Part shown: one piece after another, positions 44,363-54,486 of the stretch
Numbering within the stretch: position 1 is the first letter of the stretch
Layout of the letters: each line of letters opens with the position of its first letter
NCBI RefSeq assembly: GCF_015680705.1
Contig: NZ_JADNYP010000002.1
Coordinates: 1 to 64,000, forward strand
DNA from: Pseudomonas fulva
Lineage (GTDB): Bacteria > Pseudomonadota > Gammaproteobacteria > Pseudomonadales > Pseudomonadaceae
DNA: 64,000 nt
Direction of reading: 5' to 3'
Notes under the pieces: generated by a model
The model's input: the letters and a program-made list of their open reading frames with translations, nothing else
Told to the model about the DNA's origin: nothing
The model's database searches: none
Position numbers and translations under genes: made by a program

Positions 44363-45328
44363 TCAAGGCGCGCTGGCGACCTTGGCAGGGGGTGTCCAGA
44401 TCACGTCCTCGATGCTCAAGGGCCTGGGGATCAGCTTCAGGGCCTGGAAGGTGTCGGCGATCTTCTGCTGCGCGGCCACCACTTCCGGCGTCAGGGGCGC
44501 GGCCCCATAGCCTTGGCGCCTGACCGAGGCCAGGGTGATATCGGCCGGCAGGCCCAGCAGCGGCGCGACCTGCTCGGTGACCTGGCGAGGGTTGGCCTGG
44601 GACCACTCGCCTACCGCGCGGACCTCGTCGATCAGGATGCTGAGGACCGCTGGGTGTCGGGTCGCATAGTCGCGAGTCGCCAGGTAGAACTGGTGGTTGT
44701 CGACCAGGCCTTTGCCATCGCGCAAGGTACGCGCCTGCAATTGCTGCTCGGCGGCGGCCTGGTACGGGTCCCAGATGACCCAGGCGTCGATGCTGCCACG
44801 CTCGAAGGCGGCGCGGGCATCGGCGGGCGGCAGGTACACCGGCTGGATATCGCTGTACTTCAAGCCGGCATCCTCCAGCGCAAGCACCAGCAGGTAATGC
44901 ACGTTCGAGCCCTTGTTCAGGGCGACTTTCTTGCCCTTGAGTGCCTTGACCGACTGGATCGGCGAGTCCTTGGGTACCAGGATCGCCTCGCTATGCGGGG
45001 CAGGCGGCTCGTAGGCCACGTACAGCAGGTCGGCGCCGGCGGCCTGGGCGAACACCGGGGGTGTCTCGCCAGTCACGCCAAAGTCGATGGAGCCGACGTT
45101 CAGCCCTTCGAGAAGCTGCGGGCCGCCGGGGAATTCTGTCCACTGCACCTGGATGCCCTGTTCGGCCAGGCGCTTCTCGAGCGAGCCTCTGGCCTTGAGC
45201 AGCACCAGGGTGCCGTATTTCTGGTAGCCGATACGCAGGCTTTCAGCCTGGGCCTGGGTGATGGCGCCGAGGGATACAGCCGCCGCAAACAGGGCGACCA
45301 GACCGCGACGCCAGAAGATCGTGCGCAT
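44363..45328 (-). CDS. ssuA: sulfonate ABC transporter, periplasmic binding protein
   Basis: A 321-aa periplasmic binding protein. The signal peptide MRTIFWRRGLVALFAAAVSL continues to a cleavage site after AQA (residue 28). The mature part IGYQKYGTLVLLKARGSLE and WTEFPGGPQLLEGLNVGSID is typical of SsuA/TauA. The start is the ATG with GGAGAG upstream. Confidence 0.95.
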   Translation of the reverse strand: MRTIFWRRGLVALFAAAVSLGAITQAQAESLRIGYQKYGTLVLLKARGSLEKRLAEQGIQVQWTEFPGGPQLLEGLNVGSIDFGVTGETPPVFAQAAGADLLYVAYEPPAPHSEAILVPKDSPIQSVKALKGKKVALNKGSNVHYLLVLALEDAGLKYSDIQPVYLPPADARAAFERGSIDAWVIWDPYQAAAEQQLQARTLRDGKGLVDNHQFYLATRDYATRHPAVLSILIDEVRAVGEWSQANPRQVTEQVAPLLGLPADITLASVRRQGYGAAPLTPEVVAAQQKIADTFQALKLIPRPLSIEDVIWTPPAKVASAP

Positions 45329-45419
45329 GGCGCTCTCCTGTACGAATGAGGTTCGGGTTGCACCTGCTTGACCGTTGGCGGGCAAGTAAGGTGGGGCACA
45401 GCAGTGATGAAGATATCGC

Positions 45420-46013
45420 TCAGATGCTCCAGCGCGCGCTGAGCAGCCGCTCGTTCAACAGCCCAGGGGCAAGCGGTCTGGGTCGACGTGCCAGGGCGCC
45501 GTGGAACTGGCTCAGGGCGTCCTGCAGCCGTTGCTCTAGGGCCGGTGCCAGGCAGACTGGGCTGGTTCCTTGCGCATAGGTGATCTGGCTGTCGTCAGCA
45601 AAGATCCCCTGCAATGTTTCCTGGGCCTTCAACGCCGAAAGCACTGGCTTGAGCGCATAGTCCACCGCCAGCAGGTGAGCGATGCTGCCACCGGTAGCGA
45701 TCGGCAGCACGACCTTGTATTCCAGGGCGCGCTCCGGTAGCAGATCGAGCAGGGTCTTGAGGGCACCGGCGAACGAGGCCTTGTACACCGGCGTCGCCAC
45801 GACCAGGCCGTCCGCCTGGGCTACCAGCTGCTGGAAATGTTCTACCCGGGGGCTGTCGAAGCGTGCGTGCAGCAGGTCTTCGGCGGGAAAGTCCCGCACC
45901 TGGAAAGTGGCCACCTCGATGCCTTGGGCTTGCAACCATTGCCGTGAGCGCTCGAGCAACAGGCCGGAGCGAGAACGGGCACTGGGACTACCACCGATAG
46001 AAACAACCAGCAT
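45420..46013 (-). CDS. ssuE: NAD(P)H-dependent FMN reductase
   Basis: A 197-aa flavodoxin-fold reductase supplying FMNH2 to SsuD. N-terminal [15 protein letters not shown] and central [20 protein letters not shown] are family signatures. First gene of ssuEADCBF. Its 262-bp upstream gap contains an unusually AT-rich stretch (46080-46145), a likely site of sulfur-starvation control by a LysR-type CysB-like activator (inferred). Confidence 0.94.
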   Translation of the reverse strand: MLVVSIGGSPSARSRSGLLLERSRQWLQAQGIEVATFQVRDFPAEDLLHARFDSPRVEHFQQLVAQADGLVVATPVYKASFAGALKTLLDLLPERALEYKVVLPIATGGSIAHLLAVDYALKPVLSALKAQETLQGIFADDSQITYAQGTSPVCLAPALEQRLQDALSQFHGALARRPRPLAPGLLNERLLSARWSI

Positions 46014-46210
46014 CGAAGCGCTTCCTCAAATTCAGGTCTGGTGCGCGAGGTTGTCAGGCCCCGCTGGATGAAGAAACACTAACAGGTGCTCCCATATATC
46101 TATAAATCATATTTTTTTATTTGTTTATATTATTAATGAATATAGTCTGATTCCTACGCTTTCGTGTGCGATCAGTTGCGAGCGCGGCTTCCCACCCGGT
46201 CGACAGGCAT

Positions 46211-46234
46211 GAAAAAGGGCCGTCGAAACGGCCC
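46211..46234 (-). terminator. intrinsic terminator of lsfA
   Basis: Stem GGGCCGT/ACGGCCC with a CGAA loop; on the minus strand it is followed by TTTTTC, 42 bp beyond the lsfA stop. Confidence 0.9.
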
Positions 46235-46275
46235 GAACAGCCCTGCGATGGCTAAGAGCGATACAACGAGGATGC

Positions 46276-46914
<639 letters not shown>

Positions 46915-47029
46915 GGTGCAGCTCCTCTGCCTTAGACGTTCATGGGTTCAATGTGCCTGCTTCATGGAAAGAATAAAAAGAATGGATATTGATTTATTTA
47001 TTCGATTTAAGAATATCTAGCTTCGCCTG

Positions 47030-47055
47030 AAAAAAAGCCTCGCAAAAGCGAGGCT
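47030..47055 (-). terminator. intrinsic terminator of the second OprD porin gene
   Basis: Stem AGCCTCGC/GCGAGGCT with an AAAA loop; on the minus strand it is followed by seven T residues. Strong. Confidence 0.92.
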
Positions 47056-47072
47056 CTTTCCATCACTACGTC

Positions 47073-48401
47073 TTACAGGAAGTTGTAAGTGTAGTTGAAG
47101 ATCAGACGGGTCTGGTCTTGGTCAGCCAGCGAGCTGCCGCCGCTGCCGCGATAGACACCGTGACGCAGGCTGGTGCCCAGGCCCTTGAGCGGACCTTCCT
47201 GGATCACGTAATCGATACGCGCGTCGCGTTCCCATTCCTTGAAGGTGCCATCACCGCTGGCATTGCGCACGTCTTCGGCGTGCAGGTAGGCAACCGAAGC
47301 CTTCAGGCCCGGCACGCCGACTCGGGCGAAGTCATAGGTGTACTGGCCGAAGGTGGTGTTGGAACCGGCCTTGGCGAACTGGTTGATCATGCTGTCGGTG
47401 AACAGGTAGAAACTGGAACCGCCAGCGCCTTCGGCGCGGCCGTTGCCGTCGACCACGCTGCCCTGGTTCAGCCAGACGAAGCCGCCGTCATCGCTGACCT
47501 GCTGATGTCCGAGCATCAAGGCGTGGCTGCCGATGGAGTAGGTGAACATGGCCGACCAGGTCCTGTTGTCCACCTCGCCCAGGTTCTTGCCATAGCCACC
47601 GTTCTGGTTGAAGCGGTAACCGGCATCGCCGTTACGTCCGTCGCTGCTGCTGTCGAAGTAGCGCAGGTCGGTCTTGAACGACTGGTTGTCGGAGATCGGC
47701 AGGACGTGTACCAGACCCAGGAAGTGCTGCTTGTAGAAGTCTTCCAGGTTCGAGTAGTAGTACTGCAGGGTCAGGTCCTTGGTGGCCTTCCAGTCGACAC
47801 CGCCATAGCGGAACTTGTTGCTGTCCTGGGTGGCGCCTGCGATCGACAGCCCGGTACGGTTGCTCGAGGCACGGCCCATGGCATGGGTCAGCTGACCGGC
47901 GTTGATGGTCAGGTTGTCGATTTCCTTGGACTGGATGGTTGCGCCTTCGAACGTCTGCGGCAGCAGGCGACCGTCGTTGCTGACCAGGATTGGCAGGGCC
48001 GGGGCCAGCGCGCTACCGAAGTGCGCCTCGGTCTTGGAGAAGCGGGCCTTGAGGTTGCCGCCGATGCGCGACCAGTCGTGCACGGCCGAGCCGTCGCTGT
48101 CGCTGGGGAAGAACGTGCTGTTGTCCGGGTGATGGCCCCGGCCGCCATCGAGGTGGATACCCCACAGGGCCTGGACATCGACACCGAAGCCGACGGTGCC
48201 CTGGGTGAAGCCGGAAAGGTAGTCGAGCTTGAAGCCCTGGCCCGACTCACGGTTGTCGCTGCCACCTTCACGGTTGTCGTTGTCGAAATACATGGTACGC
48301 GAGCTGAGGGACAGCTTGCTGTCCTCGATGAAACCGGCAGCGGCTGCCTGTTGGGCGAAGACCCCCAGGGCCACGGCCAAGGCCAGGCTGGACTTGTTCA
48401 T
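47073..48401 (-). CDS. OprD-family outer membrane porin
   Basis: A 442-aa outer-membrane porin. Signal peptide MNKSSLALAVALGVFAQQAAA, mature start GFIEDSKLSLSSRTMYFDND, then SGFTQGTVGFGVDVQALWGI and a typical C-terminal strand ending YTYNFL. It is only distantly similar to the porin at 7900-9189. Position between lsfA-ssu and betT suggests uptake of a sulfonate, sulfate ester or related small anion. That is inference, since OprD specificity cannot be read from sequence. Confidence 0.9.
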   Translation of the reverse strand: MNKSSLALAVALGVFAQQAAAAGFIEDSKLSLSSRTMYFDNDNREGGSDNRESGQGFKLDYLSGFTQGTVGFGVDVQALWGIHLDGGRGHHPDNSTFFPSDSDGSAVHDWSRIGGNLKARFSKTEAHFGSALAPALPILVSNDGRLLPQTFEGATIQSKEIDNLTINAGQLTHAMGRASSNRTGLSIAGATQDSNKFRYGGVDWKATKDLTLQYYYSNLEDFYKQHFLGLVHVLPISDNQSFKTDLRYFDSSSDGRNGDAGYRFNQNGGYGKNLGEVDNRTWSAMFTYSIGSHALMLGHQQVSDDGGFVWLNQGSVVDGNGRAEGAGGSSFYLFTDSMINQFAKAGSNTTFGQYTYDFARVGVPGLKASVAYLHAEDVRNASGDGTFKEWERDARIDYVIQEGPLKGLGTSLRHGVYRGSGGSSLADQDQTRLIFNYTYNFL

Positions 48402-48672
48402 GTGTTGCTCCTTTACGTTCTAATTCTTGTCGGTCGTCAGCGCAGGATCTTCTGTCCTGCTCACTGCTCGATTGGCGATTTAGCACCAATGAGGGACATT
48501 CAAGTCAATCGTTACTAGTCGTTTCAAGACTTTGGTCTAAGGACCAGCGGCTACAGCATAATGACAATCTTATAAATCCAAAATGACCGTTCTATGAATT
48601 TCTAAGATTTTTACGGCATAAGAAAAGACGCTGATCGCGAAAACCCTGACCGTGCGGTAACAGGTTGCAGCG

Positions 48673-48727
48673 TGTGCAGGAGCGGCCGTCATGCCGCGAC
48701 AGGGCGCGCAGCGGCCTCAGGATCTGG
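48673..48727. repeat. REP-like element, copy 1
   Basis: Begins TGCAGGAGCGGCC and continues to the core at 48693-48727, which repeats at 48840-48873. It resembles the common P. putida intergenic REP sequence as I remember it. The core starts GCCGCGACAGG and ends CAGGATCTGG. Confidence 0.7.
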
Positions 48728-48839
48728 AAGGCTTGGTGAGACAATGGCGCATGCGCAGGTCGCGCCAACAGGTACGGCGGTGATGGTTTGGCGGACTCAG
48801 GGCCGCTGTGCGGCCCATCGCCGCCGGGGCGCCGGACCG

Positions 48840-48873
48840 GCCGCGACAGGCGCGCAGCGGCTTCAGGATCTGG
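48840..48873. repeat. REP-like element, copy 2
   Basis: Near-identical direct copy of the core at 48693-48727 (one base shorter, one substitution), about 147 bp further on. Just upstream, GGGCCGCTGTGCGGCCC at about 48801-48817 forms a small palindrome, so the pair may form a compound REP unit. Confidence 0.7.
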
Positions 48874-48899
48874 CGGCACGCGGCCGCCTCCATGCGCCC

Positions 48900-50900
48900 T
48901 TATCTCACCAGGTGCAGGAACTGCATGTGACGTTCGTACTGGTCGAGGATGTCGTTGATGATCTGCTCCTTGCTGTAGCCCACCAGGTCGTAATCCTGGC
49001 TGCCTTCGCTCAGGTGCACCTCGGCCCGGTAGTAGCGCCGGTTCTTCAGTTCCTGGGTACCCAATCCGCCCAAGGCGAAGGATGGGGTGAAGTAGCCACG
49101 CATCTGTACCTGGTAGATGAACGGCTGCTCTTCGCCGTGGCCGATCTTCAGGCTGACATTGTCATGACTTGGATCCTCCTGGGTGATCAGCTTCAGGCCC
49201 TTCTGCTCGAACACCTCGGTGACTTCGCCGATCGCCGGACGCACCACGTCGTCCATGAAACGATATACCTCGTCTCGCGACGGGAAATGCACCGCCTGGC
49301 TCAGGCGCTGACGCCAGCCGCCCCGACCTCGCCGGGTCACGGCGAACGGTGCCAGCGAATACATCTGCGCGATGCGCCGCTGGGACTCGAGGTAGAAGGC
49401 CTTGTGCAACCCCCACATCATGCACAGCAGGATCAGCGAGAATGGCAACGAGGTCAGCACCACCGCCGACTTGAGCGAGTCGATGCTGCCGGCGAACAGC
49501 AGGCTGCTGGTGACCAGCGCGGTCATCGCGCCCCAGAAGATCCGTAGCCAGTTGGGTCCATCCTCGTCGGCACTGCCGCCCTTGGCCGAGAGCGTCGAGA
49601 GCACCACCGTGCCAGAATCAGCCGAAGTGACGAAGAACACGAAGCTGATGAACACCGTGACAGCGATGACCACCTTGCTCCAGGGATAGGTTTCCAGCAG
49701 CAGGTAGAGGCTCATCGAAGGGTCCTGCAAGGCCGACTGACCGAGCGCGGTCATGCCGTGCTCCAGGACCTGGTACATGGCGCTGTTGCCGAAGATCGAC
49801 ATCCACGCCAGGGTGAAGCCCAACGGAATCAGCAATACCCCGAAGACGAACTCGCGGATGGTCCGGCCGCGGGAAATGCGCGCGATGAACAACCCGACGA
49901 AAGGCGACCAGGCGATCCACCAGGCCCAGTAGAACACTGTCCAGCCGCCCAGCCAGTCGCGGTTCTCGCCATAGGCGTAGACATCGAAGCTCTTGCGCGG
50001 CAGGGAGCCAAGATAGTCGCCCAGGTTCTGGATCAAGGTATTGAAAAGATGCTGGGTCGGCCCGGCGAACAGCACGAACAGCAGCAGCGCACAGGCCAGG
50101 AACAGGTTGAGGTCGGACATCACCCGTACTCCCTTCTCGACCCCGGCCACTGCCACGGCGACGGCCGCGCCCATCATCAGCACGATCAGCACTACCTGGA
50201 CCCACTGGCTATGGTCGATGCCGAACAGATAGTCCAGCCCGGCATTGAGGTGCAGCACGCCGAAGCCCATGTCCGCGCCCAGGCCGAACACCGTGGCGAT
50301 GATGCCAAAGCCGTCCACCGCATAGCCGATCGGTCCGTTGATGCGTTTGCCGATCAGCGGATACAGCGCCGAGCGCAGGGCCAGGGGCAAGTTGTGACGA
50401 TAGGCGAAGTAAGCCAGGGCCATGCCGACGAAGGCGAACACCCCCCAACCATGCAGGCCCCAGTGCAGGAACAGCAGCTGCATGGCCTGGCGTCCGGCCT
50501 CGACCGTGCCAGCCTCGCCCTGGGGCGGTTGCAGCATGTGGGTCAAGGGTTCCGAGACGCAGAAGAAGAACAAGGTGATACTGATACCGGCGGCGAACAG
50601 CATGCCGGCCCAGGACAGGTAGCTGAACTCGGGCTCGTCGTGGTCGGCACCGAGCTTGATCTTGCCGTAGCCGGACAAGGCGGTGACCACCACGAAGACC
50701 AGGTACAGCGTCATCGCCAGCATGTAGTACCAACCGACCGTATTGGCCGCCCAGTTCTGCGCGGCGAGCAACCACTCACCCGCCGCATGGGGGTTGAGGA
50801 TGACGATCAGGCCGAAGAGCAGGATGAATGTCGCCGCGAACCAGAACACCGGGGGGTTCATGCGGATCTTGTCGTTGGCAAGGCTCGTAGGTGCATTCAT
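48900..50900 (-). CDS. betT: BCCT-family choline/betaine transporter (BetT-like)
   Basis: A 666-aa secondary transporter with about 12 transmembrane helices and a long cytoplasmic C-terminal domain (about residues 520-666), as in osmoregulated BetT. The BCCT signature GWTVFYWAWWIAWSPFVGLF, then ISRGRTIREF, is present. Expected to import choline (or a related quaternary amine) with protons. The start is the ATG with GAGGTG upstream. Nearby genes concern sulfur, so another betaine-like or sulfonium substrate is possible. Confidence 0.9.
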   Translation of the reverse strand: MNAPTSLANDKIRMNPPVFWFAATFILLFGLIVILNPHAAGEWLLAAQNWAANTVGWYYMLAMTLYLVFVVVTALSGYGKIKLGADHDEPEFSYLSWAGMLFAAGISITLFFFCVSEPLTHMLQPPQGEAGTVEAGRQAMQLLFLHWGLHGWGVFAFVGMALAYFAYRHNLPLALRSALYPLIGKRINGPIGYAVDGFGIIATVFGLGADMGFGVLHLNAGLDYLFGIDHSQWVQVVLIVLMMGAAVAVAVAGVEKGVRVMSDLNLFLACALLLFVLFAGPTQHLFNTLIQNLGDYLGSLPRKSFDVYAYGENRDWLGGWTVFYWAWWIAWSPFVGLFIARISRGRTIREFVFGVLLIPLGFTLAWMSIFGNSAMYQVLEHGMTALGQSALQDPSMSLYLLLETYPWSKVVIAVTVFISFVFFVTSADSGTVVLSTLSAKGGSADEDGPNWLRIFWGAMTALVTSSLLFAGSIDSLKSAVVLTSLPFSLILLCMMWGLHKAFYLESQRRIAQMYSLAPFAVTRRGRGGWRQRLSQAVHFPSRDEVYRFMDDVVRPAIGEVTEVFEQKGLKLITQEDPSHDNVSLKIGHGEEQPFIYQVQMRGYFTPSFALGGLGTQELKNRRYYRAEVHLSEGSQDYDLVGYSKEQIINDILDQYERHMQFLHLVR

Positions 50901-50997
50901 GGACGATGCACCTCGTTGTAGTACGGTGGAGTCGGATTGAACGGGTTCAGCAAAGGGTAACCTCCGAGTGAACACCGGCAGCGGACCAGCGTTTATG

Positions 50998-51013
50998 TTG
51001 AACAAGCGTTCAA
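50998..51013. promoter_or_regulatory. inverted-repeat operator upstream of betT
   Basis: TTGAAC-AAGC-GTTCAA, two perfect 6-bp arms with a 4-bp spacer, 98 bp upstream of the betT start. Half-sites of TTGAAC/GTTCAA resemble the motif I recall for BetI (TetR family) operators in front of choline genes. The spacing differs, so the assignment is tentative. Confidence 0.5.
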
Positions 51014-51145
51014 GTTAAACATGGATCCTGCTTCAAAGCGAACCGCCATGACAGGCGGGACCTGCCGTGACAAGTGTGCGACCCGGTGCACCTGCCCCTG
51101 CGCGAAGCCGCCGAACGCGCGATTTCCCAGAGGTACTGCCACGAT

Positions 51146-52072
51146 TCAACCCCGGCAATCGAGCTGCAGGTTCGCCTGGGTGATGTTGCTTTGCGGCGGT
51201 ACGCTACGGGTCAGCCAGACATTCCCGCCAATGGTCGATCCCTTGCCGATGGTGATCCGTCCGAGGATGGTCGCGCCGGCATAGATCACCACATCGTCCT
51301 CGACGATCGGGTGACGCGGATGGCCCTTCTGCAACTGGCCGGACTCATCCGCCGGGAAGCGCTTGGCGCCGAGGGTCACCGCCTGGTAGATCCGTACATG
51401 CTTGCCGATGATCGCCGTCTCGCCAATGACCACCCCGGTGCCATGGTCGATGAAGAAGCTGGGGCCGATCTGCGCACCGGGGTGGATGTCGATGCCCGTC
51501 GCCGAGTGCGCCAGCTCCGAGCTGATCCTGGCCAGCAAAGGCAAGCCGGCCCGGTAGAGATGGTGAGCCAGGCGGTGATGGATGATGGCCAGGACCCCGG
51601 GATAGCACAGCAACACTTCATCGACGCTGCGCGCGGCCGGGTCACCGTGGTACGCGGCCAGGACATCGGTATCGAGCAGCACGCGCAGTTGCGGCAGCGC
51701 GGCGGCGAAATCCTGGACAAGGCGCAAGGCGCGGGCATCCGCCTCGGCCTGCGCGGACTTGTCCTGGCGTGCCACATAGCGCAGCTCCAGGCGTGCCTGT
51801 GCCAATAGTGCGGTCAGTGCCGCGTCCAGGGTATGGCCCACGTAGTAGTCCTCGCTTTCCTCGCGCAGATCCGCCGGGCCCAGGCGCATTGGAAACAGCG
51901 CACCGCACAGTTGCTCGAGGATTCTGCGCATGGCTTCGCGCGACGGCAGTTCGCGCCCGCCACGTTCGCCACTGCTGCGGCCATTGCTGGCACGCCATTG
52001 CGCGCGCGCGCCACGCAGGCCGCCAACGATGGTCTGCAGTTGCCAAAGCTCGGTTGCTGGGTTGTCGCTCAC
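51146..52072 (-). CDS. epsC: serine O-acetyltransferase, EpsC type
   Basis: A 308-aa left-handed beta-helix acetyltransferase making O-acetylserine for cysteine synthesis. The N-terminal helical domain (about 1-175) is followed by hexapeptide repeats with the catalytic region GIDIHPGAQIGPSFFIDHGT, GVVIGETAIIG and ILGRITIGKGSTIGGNVWLT. The GTG start is chosen because GAGGAG lies 6 nt upstream; an in-frame TTG seven codons earlier has no such site. It is divergent from the cystine-type transporter genes. Confidence 0.9.
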   Translation of the reverse strand: MSDNPATELWQLQTIVGGLRGARAQWRASNGRSSGERGGRELPSREAMRRILEQLCGALFPMRLGPADLREESEDYYVGHTLDAALTALLAQARLELRYVARQDKSAQAEADARALRLVQDFAAALPQLRVLLDTDVLAAYHGDPAARSVDEVLLCYPGVLAIIHHRLAHHLYRAGLPLLARISSELAHSATGIDIHPGAQIGPSFFIDHGTGVVIGETAIIGKHVRIYQAVTLGAKRFPADESGQLQKGHPRHPIVEDDVVIYAGATILGRITIGKGSTIGGNVWLTRSVPPQSNITQANLQLDCRG

Positions 52073-52231
52073 GGTGATCTCCTCATCCGGCAATCATGTT
52101 CAGGAAGGCGCAGCCAGTTTCGCCCACTCTAAGACAATTCCCACAGCTTGAAGAGTCGGTCGCCTACGTGAATGGCAATCTTCGCCTACCCTCATAGGCA
52201 TCCACCTTCATGACAAGCGCGGAGCCGTACC
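52073..52231. promoter_or_regulatory. divergent promoter region of epsC and the cystine ABC operon
   Basis: A 159-bp gap that must contain promoters for both a cysteine-synthesis gene and a cystine-type uptake operon, so co-regulation by sulfur status (CysB-type control) is plausible. No clear operator palindrome was found. Confidence 0.4.
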
Positions 52232-53026
52232 ATGATGCGATTTGCCAGACCGCTTCTTCATGCCAGCCTGGTCTTGCTGCTGGGCACCGGCCTGGTCAGC
52301 CAGGCCCAGGCCGGCGACCTGCTCAGGACCATCCAGGAAAAAGGCCAGATCAACGTCGGGCTGGAGGGCACCTATCCGCCGTTCAGTTTCATGGATGAAG
52401 ACGGCAAGCTGGCCGGCTTCGAAGTGGAACTGGCAGGATTGATCGCCCAGAAGCTCGGCGTGCAGGCGAAGATCCAGCCTACCAAGTGGGATGGCATCCT
52501 GGCCGCCCTGGAATCCAGGCGTCTGGACATCGTGGTCAATCAGGTGACCATCTCCGAGGAGCGCCAGAAGAAGTACGACTTCTCCAAGCCCTATACGGTG
52601 TCCGGCATCCAGGCCCTGGTGCTCAAGAGCAAGGCCGACGCGCTGAACATCAGGTCGGCCACCGACCTGGCCGGCAAGAAGGTTGGCGTGGGCCTGGGCA
52701 CCAACTATGAGCAATGGGTCAGACAACAGGTGCCCACCGCCGACATTCGCACCTACGAGGACGACCCGAGCAAGTTCGCCGACCTGCGCAACGGCCGCAT
52801 CGACGCAATCCTCATCGATCGCCTGGCAGCACTGGAGTATGCCCAGAAGGCCAAGGACACGACCCTCGCTGGGGAAGCGTTCTCACGCCTGGAATCGGGC
52901 GTGGCGCTGCGCAAGGGCGAGCCGGAACTGCTCGCGGCGATCGACCAGGCGATCGACACGCTCAAGGCTGACGGCATCCTGACCAGGCTGTCCGAGAAAT
53001 ACTTCGGAGCCGACGTGACCAAATGA
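52232..53026 (+). CDS. tcyJ: cystine-type ABC transporter, periplasmic binding protein
   Basis: A 264-aa family 3 solute-binding protein. The signal peptide begins MMRFARPLLHASLVLLLGTG and is cleaved after AQA (residue 27). The mature part INVGLEGTYPPFSFMDEDGK, then AGFEVELAGLIAQKLGV and TKWDGILAALESRRLDIVVN, resembles FliY/TcyJ. First gene of a tcyJ-L-N operon with 4-bp coupling to the permease. Substrate (cystine or related sulfur amino acid) is inferred from similarity and the epsC neighbour. Confidence 0.88.
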   Translation: MMRFARPLLHASLVLLLGTGLVSQAQAGDLLRTIQEKGQINVGLEGTYPPFSFMDEDGKLAGFEVELAGLIAQKLGVQAKIQPTKWDGILAALESRRLDIVVNQVTISEERQKKYDFSKPYTVSGIQALVLKSKADALNIRSATDLAGKKVGVGLGTNYEQWVRQQVPTADIRTYEDDPSKFADLRNGRIDAILIDRLAALEYAQKAKDTTLAGEAFSRLESGVALRKGEPELLAAIDQAIDTLKADGILTRLSEKYFGADVTK

Positions 53027-53691
53027 TCGAGCAAAGCCTGCAGCTGGCAATCCAGTCGGCGCCCTTCCTGCTCAAGGGCGCCGGTTATACGGTGGTCCTC
53101 AGTGTCGGCGGCATGTTCTTCGGCTTGCTGCTGGGCTTCGTCCTGGCGCTGATGCGCCTGTCGCGGTTGTGGCCGATCAACTGGCTGGCGCGTGTCTACG
53201 TGTCGTTCTTTCGCGGCACGCCACTGCTGGTGCAGCTGTTCGTGATCTACTACGGCCTGCCGCAGGTGGGCCTGGAGCTCGACCCGCTGCCCGCTGCCCT
53301 GATCGGCTTTTCGCTGAACATGGCGGCCTATGCCTGCGAGATTCTGCGAGCGGCCATCGGCTCGATCGACCGAGGCCAGTGGGAGGCAGCGGCCAGCATC
53401 GGCATGACCCGGGCCCAGGCGTTACGCCGGGCTATCCTGCCCCAGGCTGCCCGCACCGCCTTGCCACCGCTGGGCAACAGCTTCATTTCGCTGGTCAAGG
53501 ACACCGCCCTGGCCGCCACCATCCAGGTACCGGAGCTGTTCCGCCAGGCGCAGCTGATCACCGCCCGGACCTTCGAGGTCTTTACCTTGTACCTGGCGGC
53601 AGCACTGATCTACTGGGTGCTGGCCAGTATCCTCGCGCATTTCCAGCACCGCCTGGAGAGACGTGTCAACCGCCATGACCTGGAGCACTGA
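53023..53691 (+). CDS. tcyL: cystine-type ABC transporter, permease
   Basis: A 222-aa inner-membrane permease of the His/Glu/Gln/Arg/opine family with about five transmembrane segments. EAASIGMTRAQALRRAILPQ is the ABC-permease loop, and SFFRGTPLLVQLFVIYYGLP is the family's early signature. It overlaps tcyJ by 4 bp, with 3 bp to the ATPase gene. Confidence 0.9.
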   Translation: MIEQSLQLAIQSAPFLLKGAGYTVVLSVGGMFFGLLLGFVLALMRLSRLWPINWLARVYVSFFRGTPLLVQLFVIYYGLPQVGLELDPLPAALIGFSLNMAAYACEILRAAIGSIDRGQWEAAASIGMTRAQALRRAILPQAARTALPPLGNSFISLVKDTALAATIQVPELFRQAQLITARTFEVFTLYLAAALIYWVLASILAHFQHRLERRVNRHDLEH

Positions 53692-53694
53692 CCG

Positions 53695-54465
53695 ATGATC
53701 GAGGTAGAGCGCCTGACCAAACGATTCAATGGCCAGACCGTCCTCGATGGCATCGACCTGACGGTCGAGACCGGCGAGGTGATCGCCATCATCGGGCCCA
53801 GCGGTTCCGGCAAGACCACCTTCCTGCGCTGCCTCAACTTCCTGGAAACGCCCGATGCCGGACGCATACGCCTTGCAGACATCCGCATCGACGCCGAGCG
53901 GCCGCTCAAGGCCCAGCAAGGAGCGATCCGACGCCTGCGCCAACAGGCCGGTTTCGTGTTCCAGAACTTCAATCTGTTCCCCCATCGCACCGCCCTGGAA
54001 AATGTCATCGAGGGACCGCTGGTCGTGCGCAAGATCGCCCGTGACCAGGCCGAGGCGCTGGGCCGGCGCCTGTTGGTCAAGGTCGGCCTGGCCGGCAAGG
54101 AAGACGCTTACCCGCGGCGCCTGTCCGGCGGCCAGCAACAGCGGGTAGCCATCGCCCGCGCGCTGGCCATGGAACCGCAGGTGATGCTGTTCGACGAGCC
54201 GACTTCGGCGCTCGATCCGGAGCTGGTGGGCGAGGTGCTGGCGACCATCCGTGGCCTGGCCCAGGAACGCAGGACGTTGATCATCGTCACCCATGAGATG
54301 AGTTTCGCCCGCGATGTGGCCAACCGGGTCATCTTCTTCGATCAGGGAGCCATCGTCGAGCAGGGCGAGGCCAAGGCGCTGTTCGCCAATCCCCGCGAGG
54401 AGCGTACCCGGCAGTTCCTGCGCAAGTTCCGTGGCACAGGCGCCAGCCAGGATCCGGGCGCATGA
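53695..54465 (+). CDS. tcyN: cystine-type ABC transporter, ATPase
   Basis: A 256-aa polar-amino-acid ABC ATPase. It has Walker A GPSGSGKTT, Q-loop VFQNFNLFPH, signature LSGGQQQR, Walker B VMLFDEPTSALDPE, and switch His in IVTHEMSFA. Last gene of the operon. Convergent with the GGDEF-EAL gene, 21 bp away. Confidence 0.91.
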   Translation: MIEVERLTKRFNGQTVLDGIDLTVETGEVIAIIGPSGSGKTTFLRCLNFLETPDAGRIRLADIRIDAERPLKAQQGAIRRLRQQAGFVFQNFNLFPHRTALENVIEGPLVVRKIARDQAEALGRRLLVKVGLAGKEDAYPRRLSGGQQQRVAIARALAMEPQVMLFDEPTSALDPELVGEVLATIRGLAQERRTLIIVTHEMSFARDVANRVIFFDQGAIVEQGEAKALFANPREERTRQFLRKFRGTGASQDPGA

Positions 54466-54486
54466 GCCGGGCTGTTTGGCCGGCGC

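Larger units (their letters stand above)
48402..48899. other. intergenic region with REP-like repeats
   Basis: No supported gene; the 95-codon minus-strand frame here is made of repeat DNA. The left part (48402-48600) is AT-rich and holds the porin promoter. The right part (about 48673-48890) contains REP-type repeats. Confidence 0.6.

Noticed and set aside
48592..48879. 95-codon minus-strand frame between the porin gene and betT
   Set aside because: Composed largely of REP-like repeat DNA; no start context or recognisable domain.
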